46,036 bases of DNA from SZUA-584 sp964607965 (GTDB taxonomy: Bacteria; Bacillota; Clostridia; Christensenellales; SZUA-584), in contig CAZSMH010000004.1 in NCBI GenBank assembly GCA_964607965.1, forward strand, positions 1 to 46,036, given 5' to 3'. The translations under genes and the position numbers were made by a program. A model generated the notes under the pieces. That model did no database searches. It saw only the letters and a list, made by a program, of their open reading frames with translations, and was not told the origin of the DNA. This document shows, piece by piece, positions 1 to 8,209 of the stretch; position 1 is the stretch's first letter, and each line of letters opens with the position of its first letter.

Positions 1-129
1 AGGCAGATTAATTAGAATTAAACATTGTTTTACTACCGGTGTCAATATATAAACTGATATTTTTAATATATTACAGAATGTAATTTAATAATAGTGATAG
101 AAATAAAATATTATATTGACAATATATAA

Positions 130-330
130 TGCTGTTTCTATACGCTGTTCGGAGTTAAAACACTGGCTCCAGAGGGTACGCTGCTTGAGTTTGTAGACCC
201 GCTTATTTTATCGCTGACACTTTCTATACTGGTTACAGTAATAGCGCAGATGATAAGCAAAAAGCGACTTGCCGCAGAGCATGTAAACAAATGTTTTACC
301 GGCATTAAAGGCAAAGAACTAAGCGAGTAG
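130..330 (+). pseudogene. C-terminal remnant of a sodium:solute symporter (SSS family)
   Basis: The frame ending in TAG at 328-330 reads as a final transmembrane helix and cytoplasmic tail (key pieces: FVDPLILSLTLSILVTVIAQ, then EHVNKCFTGI). The H-V-x-K-C-F-x-G-I tail is typical of SSS-family sodium/solute symporters. Only about 66 codons are open: an in-frame TAA lies at 127-129, there is no ATG/GTG/TTG start, and positions 1-129 are AT-rich and non-coding in all three forward frames. A full symporter has about 500 residues, so over 85 percent is missing. This is either a real deletion or rearrangement, or an assembly junction at the scaffold end. It is not a copy of the intact symporter at 36886-38400, whose tail differs. 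The family assignment rests on this short stretch only. Confidence 0.6.
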
Positions 331-350
331 TATTAAACAAATATAGATAC

Positions 351-385
351 AGAAAAAGCAGGAGTATAATCGCTCCTGCTTTATT
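351..385. terminator. Bidirectional intrinsic terminator
   Basis: A perfect 8-bp stem AGCAGGAG (357-364) / CTCCTGCT (373-380) with an 8-nt loop is flanked by an A-run on the left and a T-rich stretch on the right. It can therefore end transcription of the symporter remnant from the left and of the CapA-like gene from the right. Confidence 0.85.
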
Positions 386-397
386 CGTTATTGACGG

Positions 398-1702
398 TTA
401 ATATGTCTCCATCAGAGTTAAAAACCCTTTTTCGACCGCATCAGCCAAAAGAGCGTTGGTAGCATCAAGCGACTTTTTAGCTTTTTTAAGGTTGTATGAA
501 GTGTTAAGGTCATACTCGTCCGGTGAAGCAAGGGCTTTTTGCAGCGGCAGCACGGTATAATACCTTATGCCTCCTTTTTTATACATCATCGTCCAGGTAG
601 GCAGGTATTCAACGGCAGTTATTTCGGCAGGCCCGCCGTCGGGATATTTTGTTACTTTAACATTCAACAGCATTGCGTCTTCATTGTATGTCCACTTTTT
701 ATTATAGTTTGAGCGCTGGTTGGATATAAAATTGCCAAGAGAGTATGCAACGACGGTTCGGTGGCCGTTTTTTGATGTTAGTATTTCCACAGGCTGAAGC
801 ACGTGCGGGTGGCTTCCGAAAATAATATCAACGCCGGCCTCGCACAGCCCCGCAGCCAGTTGTTTCTGATATTTATTGGGTTTTCTTGAGCCTTCGGAAC
901 CCGCGTGTATTATGAATACCACAACATCCGCACCGGCATTTTTCATATCCTGCACGAGTTGCCCCATAGGTACAAGGTCATCTTTAATCGTTTTGTATGT
1001 GAAAATGTTTACTAAATCCTTGCCGTTGCTTTTCAGCTTTGTGCCGTTGAGCGCTACGCTATTTTTACTGGGCCTTGTCCCGTAAGAATACGCAGTAATC
1101 CCGACTTTTACGCCGTTTACATCGAGTATATAATAAAATGGCTCGCTCGCGTCTTTTCTGGTGCCTACAGCCACCATGCCGCATTGGCGCACAACGTCTA
1201 CCGTGCGGATAATTCCGGCTATTCTCCTGTCATTTGAGTGATTGTTTATAGTCGAAAGCACATCGAATCCGGCTTCTTTCAAAGCAACGGCGGCCGCATC
1301 GGGCGTATTGAAACTTTTGGAATTTGGATAAGAATAGGGCTTGTCCGGCCCTGCCAGCGTACATTCGAAATTGGCTATCGCAAGATCGGCACTTTTTAAT
1401 ATATCGCTTATGAAAGAAAAATGGTATGTAAAGTCGTACGTATCGTCCTTTATATGAGCCGCTTTTATAAGCGGGTTATGGAATATCAGATCTCCCGCCG
1501 ACATTATGTTTATCTCTATAGGTTCTGCCCGGGTTGTTTGTATTGGAGTGGGGGTTGGCGTCGGCGCCGGCGTTGGCGGCGGAGTTGTGATGGGCGGTGT
1601 CTGTGCGTCCGCCAAAACCGCATCTTGTGCGGGAACAGGTTCTGTGACGCAGCCGGCCGTAATAAAAATAAGTACCAATACAAAAACAAAAGCGCTTTTC
1701 AT
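398..1702 (-). CDS. CapA-family lipoprotein (poly-gamma-glutamate synthesis type, metallophosphatase-like fold)
   Basis: This 434-residue exported lipoprotein starts with a signal peptide ending in the lipobox ITAGC (lipidated Cys about residue 18). A Thr/Pro-rich linker follows (about residues 35-55), then a CapA domain. Visible family motifs are AGDLIFH (Asp71, His75), FECTLAG, NNHSNDR, FGSHPHVLQP and YSLGNFISNQ, the metal-binding core of PGA_cap/CapA proteins. CapA in Bacillus takes part in poly-gamma-glutamate capsule export, but most clostridial paralogues stand alone with no capBC genes, as here, so the substrate is unknown. I chose the ATG at 1702 because it is preceded by an AAGGGGTG ribosome site and begins a clean signal peptide; a longer frame to 1783 has neither. 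A possible extended -10 (TGT-TACAAT on the minus strand, 1748-1740) lies upstream. The gene is monocistronic and divergent from rplS. Confidence 0.88.
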   Translation of the reverse strand: MKSAFVFVLVLIFITAGCVTEPVPAQDAVLADAQTPPITTPPPTPAPTPTPTPIQTTRAEPIEINIMSAGDLIFHNPLIKAAHIKDDTYDFTYHFSFISDILKSADLAIANFECTLAGPDKPYSYPNSKSFNTPDAAAVALKEAGFDVLSTINNHSNDRRIAGIIRTVDVVRQCGMVAVGTRKDASEPFYYILDVNGVKVGITAYSYGTRPSKNSVALNGTKLKSNGKDLVNIFTYKTIKDDLVPMGQLVQDMKNAGADVVVFIIHAGSEGSRKPNKYQKQLAAGLCEAGVDIIFGSHPHVLQPVEILTSKNGHRTVVAYSLGNFISNQRSNYNKKWTYNEDAMLLNVKVTKYPDGGPAEITAVEYLPTWTMMYKKGGIRYYTVLPLQKALASPDEYDLNTSYNLKKAKKSLDATNALLADAVEKGFLTLMETY

Positions 1703-1867
1703 TATACACCCCTTATTTTGCCCATATGTTATTAAGTTAATTGTAACATATATTGTTTTCATATGGTATCTGATATTCACCAATCAAATTATTATTAAGT
1801 TGAACATAGCGAATAACCCGAACACGCATAAAAAGCTGGTAAAAAATATATTCTGCGTTTTTGCCTC

Positions 1868-1897
1868 TTGTCAGCATCCTTTGCGCTGTGTTATAAT
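1868..1897 (+). promoter_or_regulatory. Sigma-A-type promoter for rplS operon
   Basis: TTGTCA (1868-1873), 18-nt spacer, TATAAT (1892-1897). It lies about 95 bases before the rplS start, leaving an untranslated leader of about 85 nt. That is room for the autogenous L19 leader known in some Firmicutes, but I could not show that fold. Confidence 0.75.
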
Positions 1898-1990
1898 CCT
1901 TTGGTTGATTTAGGGCGGTCCGCTTTCCGCAATGCGCTTTTTGTGCTGATATGACGGTTATGAACGCCTGTATTGGGAGGAGGAATCAGC

Positions 1991-2338
1991 ATGAACAAGA
2001 TAATAAAGGCAATAGAGCAGGAGCAGATGCGCAGCGATTTGCCCGAACTTGAAATAGGCGATCTTGTAAAGGTATTCGTCAAGGTTATCGAGGGAACAAG
2101 AGAGCGGCTTCAGGGGTTTGAAGGCTATATAATCGCCCGGCGCGGAGGCGGAGTAAAAGAGACAATAACAATAAGGCGCGTATCGTTTGGCGTAGGTATT
2201 GAGAGAACGTTTCCGCTTCATTCACCAAAAATAGCTAGTATAGAAAAAGTACGCAGCAGCAAAGTGCGGCGCGCAAAGCTTTTCTTTCTGCGTGATCGCG
2301 TAGGCAAAGCGGCAAAGCTTAAGGAAAAAAGACATTAA
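1991..2338 (+). CDS. rplS: 50S ribosomal protein L19
   Basis: At 115 residues this is the usual length of bacterial L19, which sits at the 30S-50S interface of the ribosome. Diagnostic stretches are the N-terminal MNKIIKAIEQEQM, then GDLVKVFVKVIEG, RLQGFEGYIIARRGGG and the C-terminal HSPKIASIEKVRSSKVRRAKLFFLR. The ATG at 1991 is chosen over an in-frame start at 1973 because GGGAGGAGG lies just ahead of it and L19 proteins begin at this point. The common upstream partners (rpsP, rimM, trmD) are not present here; a promoter directly upstream starts the unit. A short GC-rich hairpin with a T-tract follows the stop, so some transcripts probably end before rbgA. Confidence 0.97.
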   Translation: MNKIIKAIEQEQMRSDLPELEIGDLVKVFVKVIEGTRERLQGFEGYIIARRGGGVKETITIRRVSFGVGIERTFPLHSPKIASIEKVRSSKVRRAKLFFLRDRVGKAAKLKEKRH

Positions 2339-2344
2339 ATTAAA

Positions 2345-2370
2345 GGGAGCCGGCAACGGCTTCTTTTGTT
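2345..2370 (+). terminator. Short hairpin with T-tract after rplS
   Basis: The arms GGAGCCG and CGGCTTC (one G-T pair) enclose a GCAA tetraloop (about 2346-2363), followed by TTTTGTT. It may be a partial terminator (attenuator) that lets L19 be made in excess of the downstream enzymes. Confidence 0.6.
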
Positions 2371-2405
2371 ATTGCAAAGTTGCTTGTGCAGTACGGAGGA
2401 ATCTG

Positions 2406-3239
2406 ATGGACATTCAATGGTATCCCGGACATATGGCAAAAACGCGCCGCCAGATAATCGAAAAACTTAAGCTTATCAGTGTCGCTGTTATAGCGGTGGA
2501 TGCGCGTGCTCCAAAAAGCACGTTAAGCCCCGATTTATTGTCGCTGCTTTCGGGGAAAGCCTGTGTAATAGTGCTGAATAAAAGCGACCTCGCGGATACA
2601 GCGCAGACAAATCAGTGGTTAAACCATTACCGAAATTCCTTCGGTTATGCGGTTTCGTTCTGTGCAACGCGGGACAATGCCGGGAAGCTTCTTCGCGTCA
2701 TAAAACAGGCGGGTGCGCCTATAAAAGAGCAGTATGCTAAAAAAGGTGTGCGCAAGACCATACGCGTGCTTGTTGCCGGTGCGCCGAATGTCGGCAAATC
2801 GGCTATTATCAACAGGCTTATAGGCAAAAGAAAGGCTAAAGAAGGTGATAAACCGGGGGTTACGCGCGCACTGCAGTGGGTTCGGCTTTCCGATGATATG
2901 GAGCTGCTTGATTCTCCGGGGCTGCTCTGGCCTAAAATAGAGTCCAAGGAGTCCGCCGCGAGGATAGCCGTTATCGGCAGTTTGAAACAAGAGATAACAG
3001 ACAGGACGGCGCTTGCAAGAAGCCTTATCAGCATGCTTGCGGACGCGGCGCCTGACGCGATAGCAGAGCGTTATGGTATAGAGCCTGCGGGCACAGAGCA
3101 GGAAGTATTGAATGCCATATGCACAAAAAGAGGATTTCTTTTAAAACACGGCGAAATTGATACTGAGCGCGGCGCGCGTGTGCTGCTGGATGAATTTCGG
3201 GGAGGCCGCCTCGGGCGTATTACGCTTGAAAGGGTTTGA
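2406..3239 (+). CDS. rbgA: Ribosome biogenesis GTPase RbgA (YlqF)
   Basis: This 277-residue circularly permuted GTPase acts late in 50S subunit assembly. The G motifs appear in the permuted order: G4 NKSD (58-61) comes first, then G1 GAPNVGKS (125-132), G2 Thr in KPGVTR (about 153) and G3 DSPG (169-172). The N-terminus MDIQWYPGHMAKTRR is the YlqF signature, and a C-terminal RNA-binding segment follows the GTPase domain. The ATG has a GGAGGA site six bases upstream. Its position after rplS and before rnhB matches the conserved Firmicutes order. rnhB begins at its stop codon, so the two genes are co-transcribed. Confidence 0.95.
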   Translation: MDIQWYPGHMAKTRRQIIEKLKLISVAVIAVDARAPKSTLSPDLLSLLSGKACVIVLNKSDLADTAQTNQWLNHYRNSFGYAVSFCATRDNAGKLLRVIKQAGAPIKEQYAKKGVRKTIRVLVAGAPNVGKSAIINRLIGKRKAKEGDKPGVTRALQWVRLSDDMELLDSPGLLWPKIESKESAARIAVIGSLKQEITDRTALARSLISMLADAAPDAIAERYGIEPAGTEQEVLNAICTKRGFLLKHGEIDTERGARVLLDEFRGGRLGRITLERV

Positions 3240-3875
3240 TTGCATATGGGGGATATATCAGCGGAGCGCAAGAGACTGCAGGAGTTAAGCCGTTTTGAGA
3301 AGCCGTTCTGGAAAAAGCGCATGCTTGTGGCCGGCGTTGACGAGGCAGGACGGGGGCCTCTTGCAGGGCCGTGTGTAGCGGCTGCCGTGGTGATGCCGCC
3401 GGGCTGTCTTATAGAGGGCGTTGACGATTCGAAAAAGCTGTCCGAACAAAAACGGGAAGATTTGTATAAAAAGATAACTTCACAGGCCGTATGCTATGCC
3501 GTCGGCATGGCTGACAACCGGCTTATTGACGAGATAAACATTTTAAAAGCCGCGCAGTACGCTTTTTCTCAGGCTATATCGGCACTTGCAGTTAAACCCG
3601 CGTATATATTCTGTGACCGTATAGGAGGCATAAGGACTGAAATTGAATACGAAGAGATAATAGGGGGAGACCGTTTGTGCTACAGTGTAGCGGCAGCTTC
3701 AATAATAGCGAAGGTTACTCGCGACCGTTTAATGCGTGAGTACGACAAAAAGTACCAAGGATACGGGTTTGCACAGCACAAGGGTTACGGCACCCGCCAG
3801 CATTACGATGCTATAGCCGCCCTGGGCATATGCGGCATCCACAGGACGACATTCTTAAAACGTATATCGGTATGA
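3240..3875 (+). CDS. rnhB: Ribonuclease HII
   Basis: This 211-residue enzyme cleaves the RNA strand of RNA-DNA hybrids and single ribonucleotides misincorporated into DNA. The catalytic core is visible: VDEAGRGPLAGP (Asp34, Glu35), the Asp of FCDRIGG, SVAAASIIAKVTRDR with the last acidic ligand, and the C-terminal GFAQHKGYGT. The start is uncertain: a TTG at 3240 directly abuts the rbgA stop and lies five bases after AAAGGG, while an ATG at 3246 would shorten the protein by two residues. The gene ends in an ATGA overlap with yraN, so rbgA-rnhB-yraN form one unit. Confidence 0.95.
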   Translation: MHMGDISAERKRLQELSRFEKPFWKKRMLVAGVDEAGRGPLAGPCVAAAVVMPPGCLIEGVDDSKKLSEQKREDLYKKITSQAVCYAVGMADNRLIDEINILKAAQYAFSQAISALAVKPAYIFCDRIGGIRTEIEYEEIIGGDRLCYSVAAASIIAKVTRDRLMREYDKKYQGYGFAQHKGYGTRQHYDAIAALGICGIHRTTFLKRISV

Positions 3876-4231
3876 ACAAAAGGAAGAGGGGAGATTGCGG
3901 AGAGGCGCTTGCGGCAGAATATCTTGAGAGTAAAGGCTTAAAGATACTCGCGAGAAATCATTACGTACGCGGAGGCGAGGCGGATATAATTTTCAGGGAC
4001 GGCGATACTGTTGTTTTCTGCGAAGTAAAGCTTAGAACGCAGTATAAATTCGGCACCGGGGCCGAAGCAGTGGATATAAGAAAACAGCGGTGCATATGCC
4101 GTGCGGCGCTGGATTACGCATATCGCAGCGGGTGTATGGATAATGCTATGCGGTTCGATATAATTGAGATTTTTAACGGGCGGATATCGCATATAAAAGA
4201 TGCGTTCGAATTTATCGAGCCGCAGATTTAG
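3872..4231 (+). CDS. UPF0102 family protein YraN (endonuclease-fold)
   Basis: This 119-residue member of the UPF0102/YraN family has a restriction-endonuclease-like fold. The motif GEADIIFRDGDTVVFCEVKLR contains the acidic and Lys residues (E, D, E-x-K) of the nuclease core, followed by VDIRKQRCICRAALDY. The biological role is not firmly known; the conserved position beside rnhB suggests nucleic acid maintenance. I start it at the ATG at 3872, which overlaps the rnhB stop (ATGA) and gives the usual GDCGEALAAEYL N-terminus; the frame upstream to 3830 is inside rnhB. About 170 bases of non-coding DNA follow, holding the promoter of the next operon. Confidence 0.9.
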   Translation: MNKRKRGDCGEALAAEYLESKGLKILARNHYVRGGEADIIFRDGDTVVFCEVKLRTQYKFGTGAEAVDIRKQRCICRAALDYAYRSGCMDNAMRFDIIEIFNGRISHIKDAFEFIEPQI

Positions 4232-4307
4232 AATTTAATATTGCACCTTTTTTATAGAAGCGAATAAGCCCTTAAAAGCCGTACTGTGACTCTTTAAAAA
4301 GAATAAG

Positions 4308-4335
4308 TTGATGTGCGTCTTTTTTTTGGTATAAT
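4308..4335 (+). promoter_or_regulatory. Promoter of the glycosylation cassette
   Basis: TTGATG (4308-4313), 16-nt spacer rich in T, TATAAT (4330-4335), about 70 bases before the GTG of the first glycosyltransferase. It gives the cassette its own transcription start, separate from the rplS-yraN unit. Confidence 0.65.
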
Positions 4336-4402
4336 AATGGGCGGGTACGGCAGAGTGTAGTATTGAGTACATATTAAATTTGCCGGAAAAACAGGAGGCT
4401 CC

Positions 4403-5848
4403 GTGCGCAGATATATTTTTTTTGCCGTCGCTTTAGCAGCCGCTATGGTGTTGTTTACTGCGACAGCTTATGCAGAAAATGATGTGTTCAGGCCGTCACA
4501 GGCAACCGAACAGCAGACTGTGCTGACAACGGTGTTTACCTTAATTGTGGCGGCGGTATTCTTGCTGGTATGTGTATTACTGCTCGCGCGCGCCGGCGGT
4601 GACAGCGATGGGCGTATCTGGCCGGCGTTTGTGCTGGCCGCAGCTATGGCTGTGGTGCTTCGTATTTTTACGGCGCTTATTTTCAAAGGCCATGAGACAG
4701 ACACAAGGTGCTTTACAATCTGGGCAGAAACCGTTTATAAAACAGGACCTGCGCAGTTTTATACTCAGGATATGTTCTCGGATTATCCGCCCGGTTATAT
4801 GTATGTGCTCTGGCTTTTAGGATTTATACGCAGTTTGTTATCAATAGATATTAACAGTGTTATTAATATTCTTATTATAAAGCTGCCGTCCATTGCGGCA
4901 GAGGTGATAACTGCCGTTTTTGTTTATAAGGCAGCATCAAAACAGATCGGTAAAATGTTCGGCTTGCTGTGCGCGTCATTTTTGCTGTTTAATCCGGCTA
5001 TGTTCTTTAACAGCAGCGCGTGGGGTCAGATAGACGCCTTCTTTATACTTTTTGCAGTTCTCACATTGTATTATATAAGAAAGGAAAGCCCGTATCTTGG
5101 CGCGCTCTTTTTTGCAGTCTCGCTGCTTATAAAACCGCAGGCGCTTATGTTCGCGCCGGTAGTGGGGCTTTACTATCTGTATGCTATGTTCAAAAAAGGG
5201 CAGCTTGGGCGCGGATTGGCGCGAGCATTAGGCGGCGCTGTTGTTTTTGCCGCTGTTTTTGCTGCGGGCGTACTGCCGTTTACCGGCAGCCAGCAAATAA
5301 CATGGATAGTTAACAAATACGCCGGGACGATAGGATCTTACAACTATGCCACAGTTAATGCATTCAATCTTTTTGCCTTAACGGGAGGAAACTGGGTGGA
5401 CAGCAGCGAGCCCTTGTGGCTTAATCTGCCGTATGCAACATGGGGATGGATTTTTGTCGGGATGATAATATCAGCGGTTATTATACTGCAATGGCGTTCA
5501 CGCGAATACGGGCGTACTTTTGAGCTTGCCGCGTTTCTTGTTATATCGGTGTTTATGCTGGCACATTCCATGCACGAAAGGTATATGCTGCCCGCATGCG
5601 TATTCTTGCTTTTCGGGTATGTATATACGCGTGAGACGGGAACGCTGCTTTTCGCGGCTGCGTTTTCTTTCACTTCGCTTTTCAATCAGATGGTAACTCT
5701 ATATGCAGATACCACACTGGCACCAGCAGACGCCGCATTTATTATAGCTGCAGTAAATATGGTGCTGTTTTTAATATTCGTTCCATATATGGCAAGGAGG
5801 CTGGTAAGCGGCAGGGTGGTTATAAAGCCTCCCGCGCTTAAAGGATAA
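4403..5848 (+). CDS. Multi-pass membrane glycosyltransferase, Gpi18/GT87-like
   Basis: This 481-residue integral membrane protein has a cleavable-looking N-terminal signal (hydrophobic run ending ATAYA) and about ten further hydrophobic segments. The first large extracytoplasmic loop has acidic residues (GHETDTRCFTIWAE) and the SDYPPGYMYVLWLLG motif. Later comes NSSAWGQIDAFFILFAVLTL followed by LLIKPQALMFAPV. This set is characteristic of Gpi18-related mannosyltransferases (COG5542), which use a polyprenyl-phosphate sugar donor on the outer face of the membrane. The GTG start has AGGAGG four bases upstream. One base separates its stop from the next ATG, so it is co-expressed with the PMT-type enzyme. 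The sugar and acceptor are unknown. Confidence 0.82.
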   Translation: MRRYIFFAVALAAAMVLFTATAYAENDVFRPSQATEQQTVLTTVFTLIVAAVFLLVCVLLLARAGGDSDGRIWPAFVLAAAMAVVLRIFTALIFKGHETDTRCFTIWAETVYKTGPAQFYTQDMFSDYPPGYMYVLWLLGFIRSLLSIDINSVINILIIKLPSIAAEVITAVFVYKAASKQIGKMFGLLCASFLLFNPAMFFNSSAWGQIDAFFILFAVLTLYYIRKESPYLGALFFAVSLLIKPQALMFAPVVGLYYLYAMFKKGQLGRGLARALGGAVVFAAVFAAGVLPFTGSQQITWIVNKYAGTIGSYNYATVNAFNLFALTGGNWVDSSEPLWLNLPYATWGWIFVGMIISAVIILQWRSREYGRTFELAAFLVISVFMLAHSMHERYMLPACVFLLFGYVYTRETGTLLFAAAFSFTSLFNQMVTLYADTTLAPADAAFIIAAVNMVLFLIFVPYMARRLVSGRVVIKPPALKG

Positions 5849-5849
5849 T

Positions 5850-7751
5850 ATGAGGTTTTTAATGAGAAAAAAAAGGATAGACTGGAGAAAGCATGCGCGC
5901 AGGCGGCTGTTTGACAAGCATGAAAAAGCGCGTTTTACACGCCTTGATTTTTTAGTTATGGCGGCGGTTACGCTTTGTTATGCCGTTGTGGCGTTTATAA
6001 ACCTCGGGTCGGCGGATATACCAAAGACTTTTTATTCTTTCGACAATGATGAGATAATAGTTGAGCTGCGTGGGGAACAGCAAATACATTCGGTATGCTA
6101 TTATACATCGGTGCCCAATAATCATGAAGGGTATTTTGATTTTTATATGTCTTATTCTCCGGACGGCGAAGGCTATCAGGAAATAGAGTTTGAAAAAGAA
6201 GATGAGAACAAAGAAAAATATTATGAGCCTGTATTACAGCACAAAGACACTAACCTTTATAAATGGCAGATAGTCAAAACGATACCGTTTTATGCCAAGT
6301 TTGTGTCTTTTCGTATTAATGGACCGCTTCCTATACTCGAGATGGCATTCTGCGACGAGGACGGCAATCCGGCAGAAATCGTTTCGGCGGTAAACACAAA
6401 CCCCGATGCTCCGCGCGGCAATACGCCGATGAATATGTTTGACGAGCAACATCACGTTCCTGCGCAGACGTATTACATGGACCAGATGTACTTTGACGAA
6501 GTCCACCATGTGCGTACGGCATACGAGCATATAAATTTAATGAACCCCCGTGAAATATCGCACCCGCCTCTCGGGAAAATACTGTTAGGCATAGGTATAC
6601 GCATATTCGGCATGAATCCTTTCGGATGGCGCTTTATGGGTACGCTTTTCGGCGTTATGATGCTGCCGCTAATGTATGTTTTTGCAAAGAGGCTGTTTAA
6701 AAAAACTCTGTTTGCGTTCATACCCACAATGCTGTTCGCTTGCGACTTTATGCATTATACGCAGACGCGCATCGCAACAATAGACAGCTACAGCGTATTC
6801 TTTATTATGCTGATGTGCTATTTTATGTATCTTTATACCGAGACCAATTATAACAGACAGCCGCTTGGAAAATCGCTGCTGCCGCTGGCGCTTTGCGGGG
6901 TAACCTTTGGGCTGGGCGCTGCAACAAAATGGCTGTGTATATATGCGGGCGCAGGTCTTGCGTTTATATTCGCGATACAGATGGTGAAAAGATACAGGGA
7001 ATACGCATATGCGTCCGGCGCGCTGGAAGAACAGGAAGATATAAACCCGCAGCGCCGCGAGTTTCTGGAAGGGGTAAGGCGCGATTACTTAAGAAAAACT
7101 TTTATAACGCTGCTTTGGTGCGTATTGTTCTTTATAATAATACCGCTTATAATATATCTGCTTTCATATATACCTTATACATTGGCAAAAGACGGCGCTT
7201 ATGGTTTTAACGCTATACTGCGCAACCAGGAAACAATGCTGTCCCACCACAGCAAGTTTAACACACATCCGTACAGCTCGCCGTGGTACTCATGGCCGCT
7301 TAACATAAGGCCGGTATTCTTTTTTAAAGGGCAGGGTTACCCCGAAGGGCTTACGTCGTCTATGTCTACAATGGGCAATCCCGCGGTATGGTGGGGAGGC
7401 TTAGCGGCTGTCATTACGCTTGCCGTTATACGTATACGCAAGGGGCGGCTCGGGCGGCGCACATTCTTTATCGCAATAATGGCGTTGTCCCAGTATGTTC
7501 CATGGGCGCTGCTGTCAAGGGAAACATACATATACCACTATTTTGCCACAGTACCTTTTCTGATATTGCTTATAGGCGTTCTTGCAAAATATCTTATCGA
7601 GCGCACAAGGCACGGAAAAAAGGCCGTATTTATATACATTGGCGTGTGTTTGCTGCTTTTTATTATGTTCTATCCCATAACGACCGGCATAGTGATACCA
7701 AGCGCGTATCCGTATACGTTCCTCAAGTGGTTTGGCAGCTGGCCGGTGTGA
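5850..7751 (+). CDS. PMT-family (GT39-like) membrane glycosyltransferase with extracytoplasmic insert
   Basis: This 633-residue membrane enzyme is of the protein O-mannosyltransferase type, which transfers a sugar from a polyprenyl-phosphate carrier. After a basic cytoplasmic N-terminus and one TM helix comes an all-beta insert of about 130 residues (about 60-190), discoidin-like in appearance. The signature loop YFDEVHHVRTAYE follows, with the catalytic Asp216-Glu217 pair, then ISHPPLGKILLGIGIRIFGMNPFGWR. A second extracytoplasmic region holds SHHSKFNTHPYSSPWYSWPL; conserved His/Trp residues here are usual in PMTs. The C-terminus is helical. It is tightly coupled to the Gpi18-like enzyme, and a GtrA protein follows 12 bases later. 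The acceptor could be secreted proteins or a wall polymer; the sequence does not decide. Confidence 0.85.
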   Translation: MRFLMRKKRIDWRKHARRRLFDKHEKARFTRLDFLVMAAVTLCYAVVAFINLGSADIPKTFYSFDNDEIIVELRGEQQIHSVCYYTSVPNNHEGYFDFYMSYSPDGEGYQEIEFEKEDENKEKYYEPVLQHKDTNLYKWQIVKTIPFYAKFVSFRINGPLPILEMAFCDEDGNPAEIVSAVNTNPDAPRGNTPMNMFDEQHHVPAQTYYMDQMYFDEVHHVRTAYEHINLMNPREISHPPLGKILLGIGIRIFGMNPFGWRFMGTLFGVMMLPLMYVFAKRLFKKTLFAFIPTMLFACDFMHYTQTRIATIDSYSVFFIMLMCYFMYLYTETNYNRQPLGKSLLPLALCGVTFGLGAATKWLCIYAGAGLAFIFAIQMVKRYREYAYASGALEEQEDINPQRREFLEGVRRDYLRKTFITLLWCVLFFIIIPLIIYLLSYIPYTLAKDGAYGFNAILRNQETMLSHHSKFNTHPYSSPWYSWPLNIRPVFFFKGQGYPEGLTSSMSTMGNPAVWWGGLAAVITLAVIRIRKGRLGRRTFFIAIMALSQYVPWALLSRETYIYHYFATVPFLILLIGVLAKYLIERTRHGKKAVFIYIGVCLLLFIMFYPITTGIVIPSAYPYTFLKWFGSWPV

Positions 7752-7763
7752 TGAGGAGGAGAA

Positions 7764-8189
7764 GTGGAAAACAAGCTGAAAAACAAAGAAAACATTTACC
7801 AGCTTATTAAATTCATAATAGTTGGCGCTGTCAATTTCTTAGTGGATTTCGGCATACTTACGCTGCTTAATAAAGTATTCGGATGGCCGCTTATGATATC
7901 CAACACCATATCTTACTCATGCGGCGTAATCAATAGTTTTATGCTTAACCAGTACTGGACTTTCAAACAAAAGCATAAATTTTTATCCAGCCGTTTTGCT
8001 GTGTTTATTTTGATAAATCTATTATCGCTGGGAGTCAATAACCTTGCGGTGCATATACTTGGCAATCTTTACGGACTTTCTAACATATGGGCAAAGCTGA
8101 TTGCAACCGTATTCTCGTTTACAGTAAACTTTGCGGGAAACAAGCTGCTTGTATTCAACCGGCCTGTTACCGAAGAAAATAATAAGTAA
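7764..8189 (+). CDS. GtrA-like membrane protein (putative polyprenyl-phosphate-sugar flippase)
   Basis: This 141-residue protein has four predicted TM helices. GtrA signatures are LIKFIIVGAVNFLVDFGILTLL at the start, ISYSCGVINSFMLNQYWTF in the middle and FSFTVNFAGNKLLVF at the end. GtrA proteins are thought to move undecaprenyl-phosphate-linked sugars across the membrane. With two donor-lipid-dependent glycosyltransferases directly upstream, a role in supplying their substrate on the outer face is the natural reading. The GTG start follows GAGGAGGAG. The enzyme that charges the lipid (a GT2 polyprenyl-phosphate sugar synthase) is not in the window. Confidence 0.85.
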   Translation: MENKLKNKENIYQLIKFIIVGAVNFLVDFGILTLLNKVFGWPLMISNTISYSCGVINSFMLNQYWTFKQKHKFLSSRFAVFILINLLSLGVNNLAVHILGNLYGLSNIWAKLIATVFSFTVNFAGNKLLVFNRPVTEENNK

Positions 8190-8209
8190 ACCGAATCGAG
8201 GCAAAAACA

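Noticed and set aside
1506..1913. Plus-strand frame with Gly/Val repeats opposite the CapA linker
   Set aside because: It mirrors the Thr/Pro-rich linker of the lipoprotein on the minus strand, a known source of false frames.
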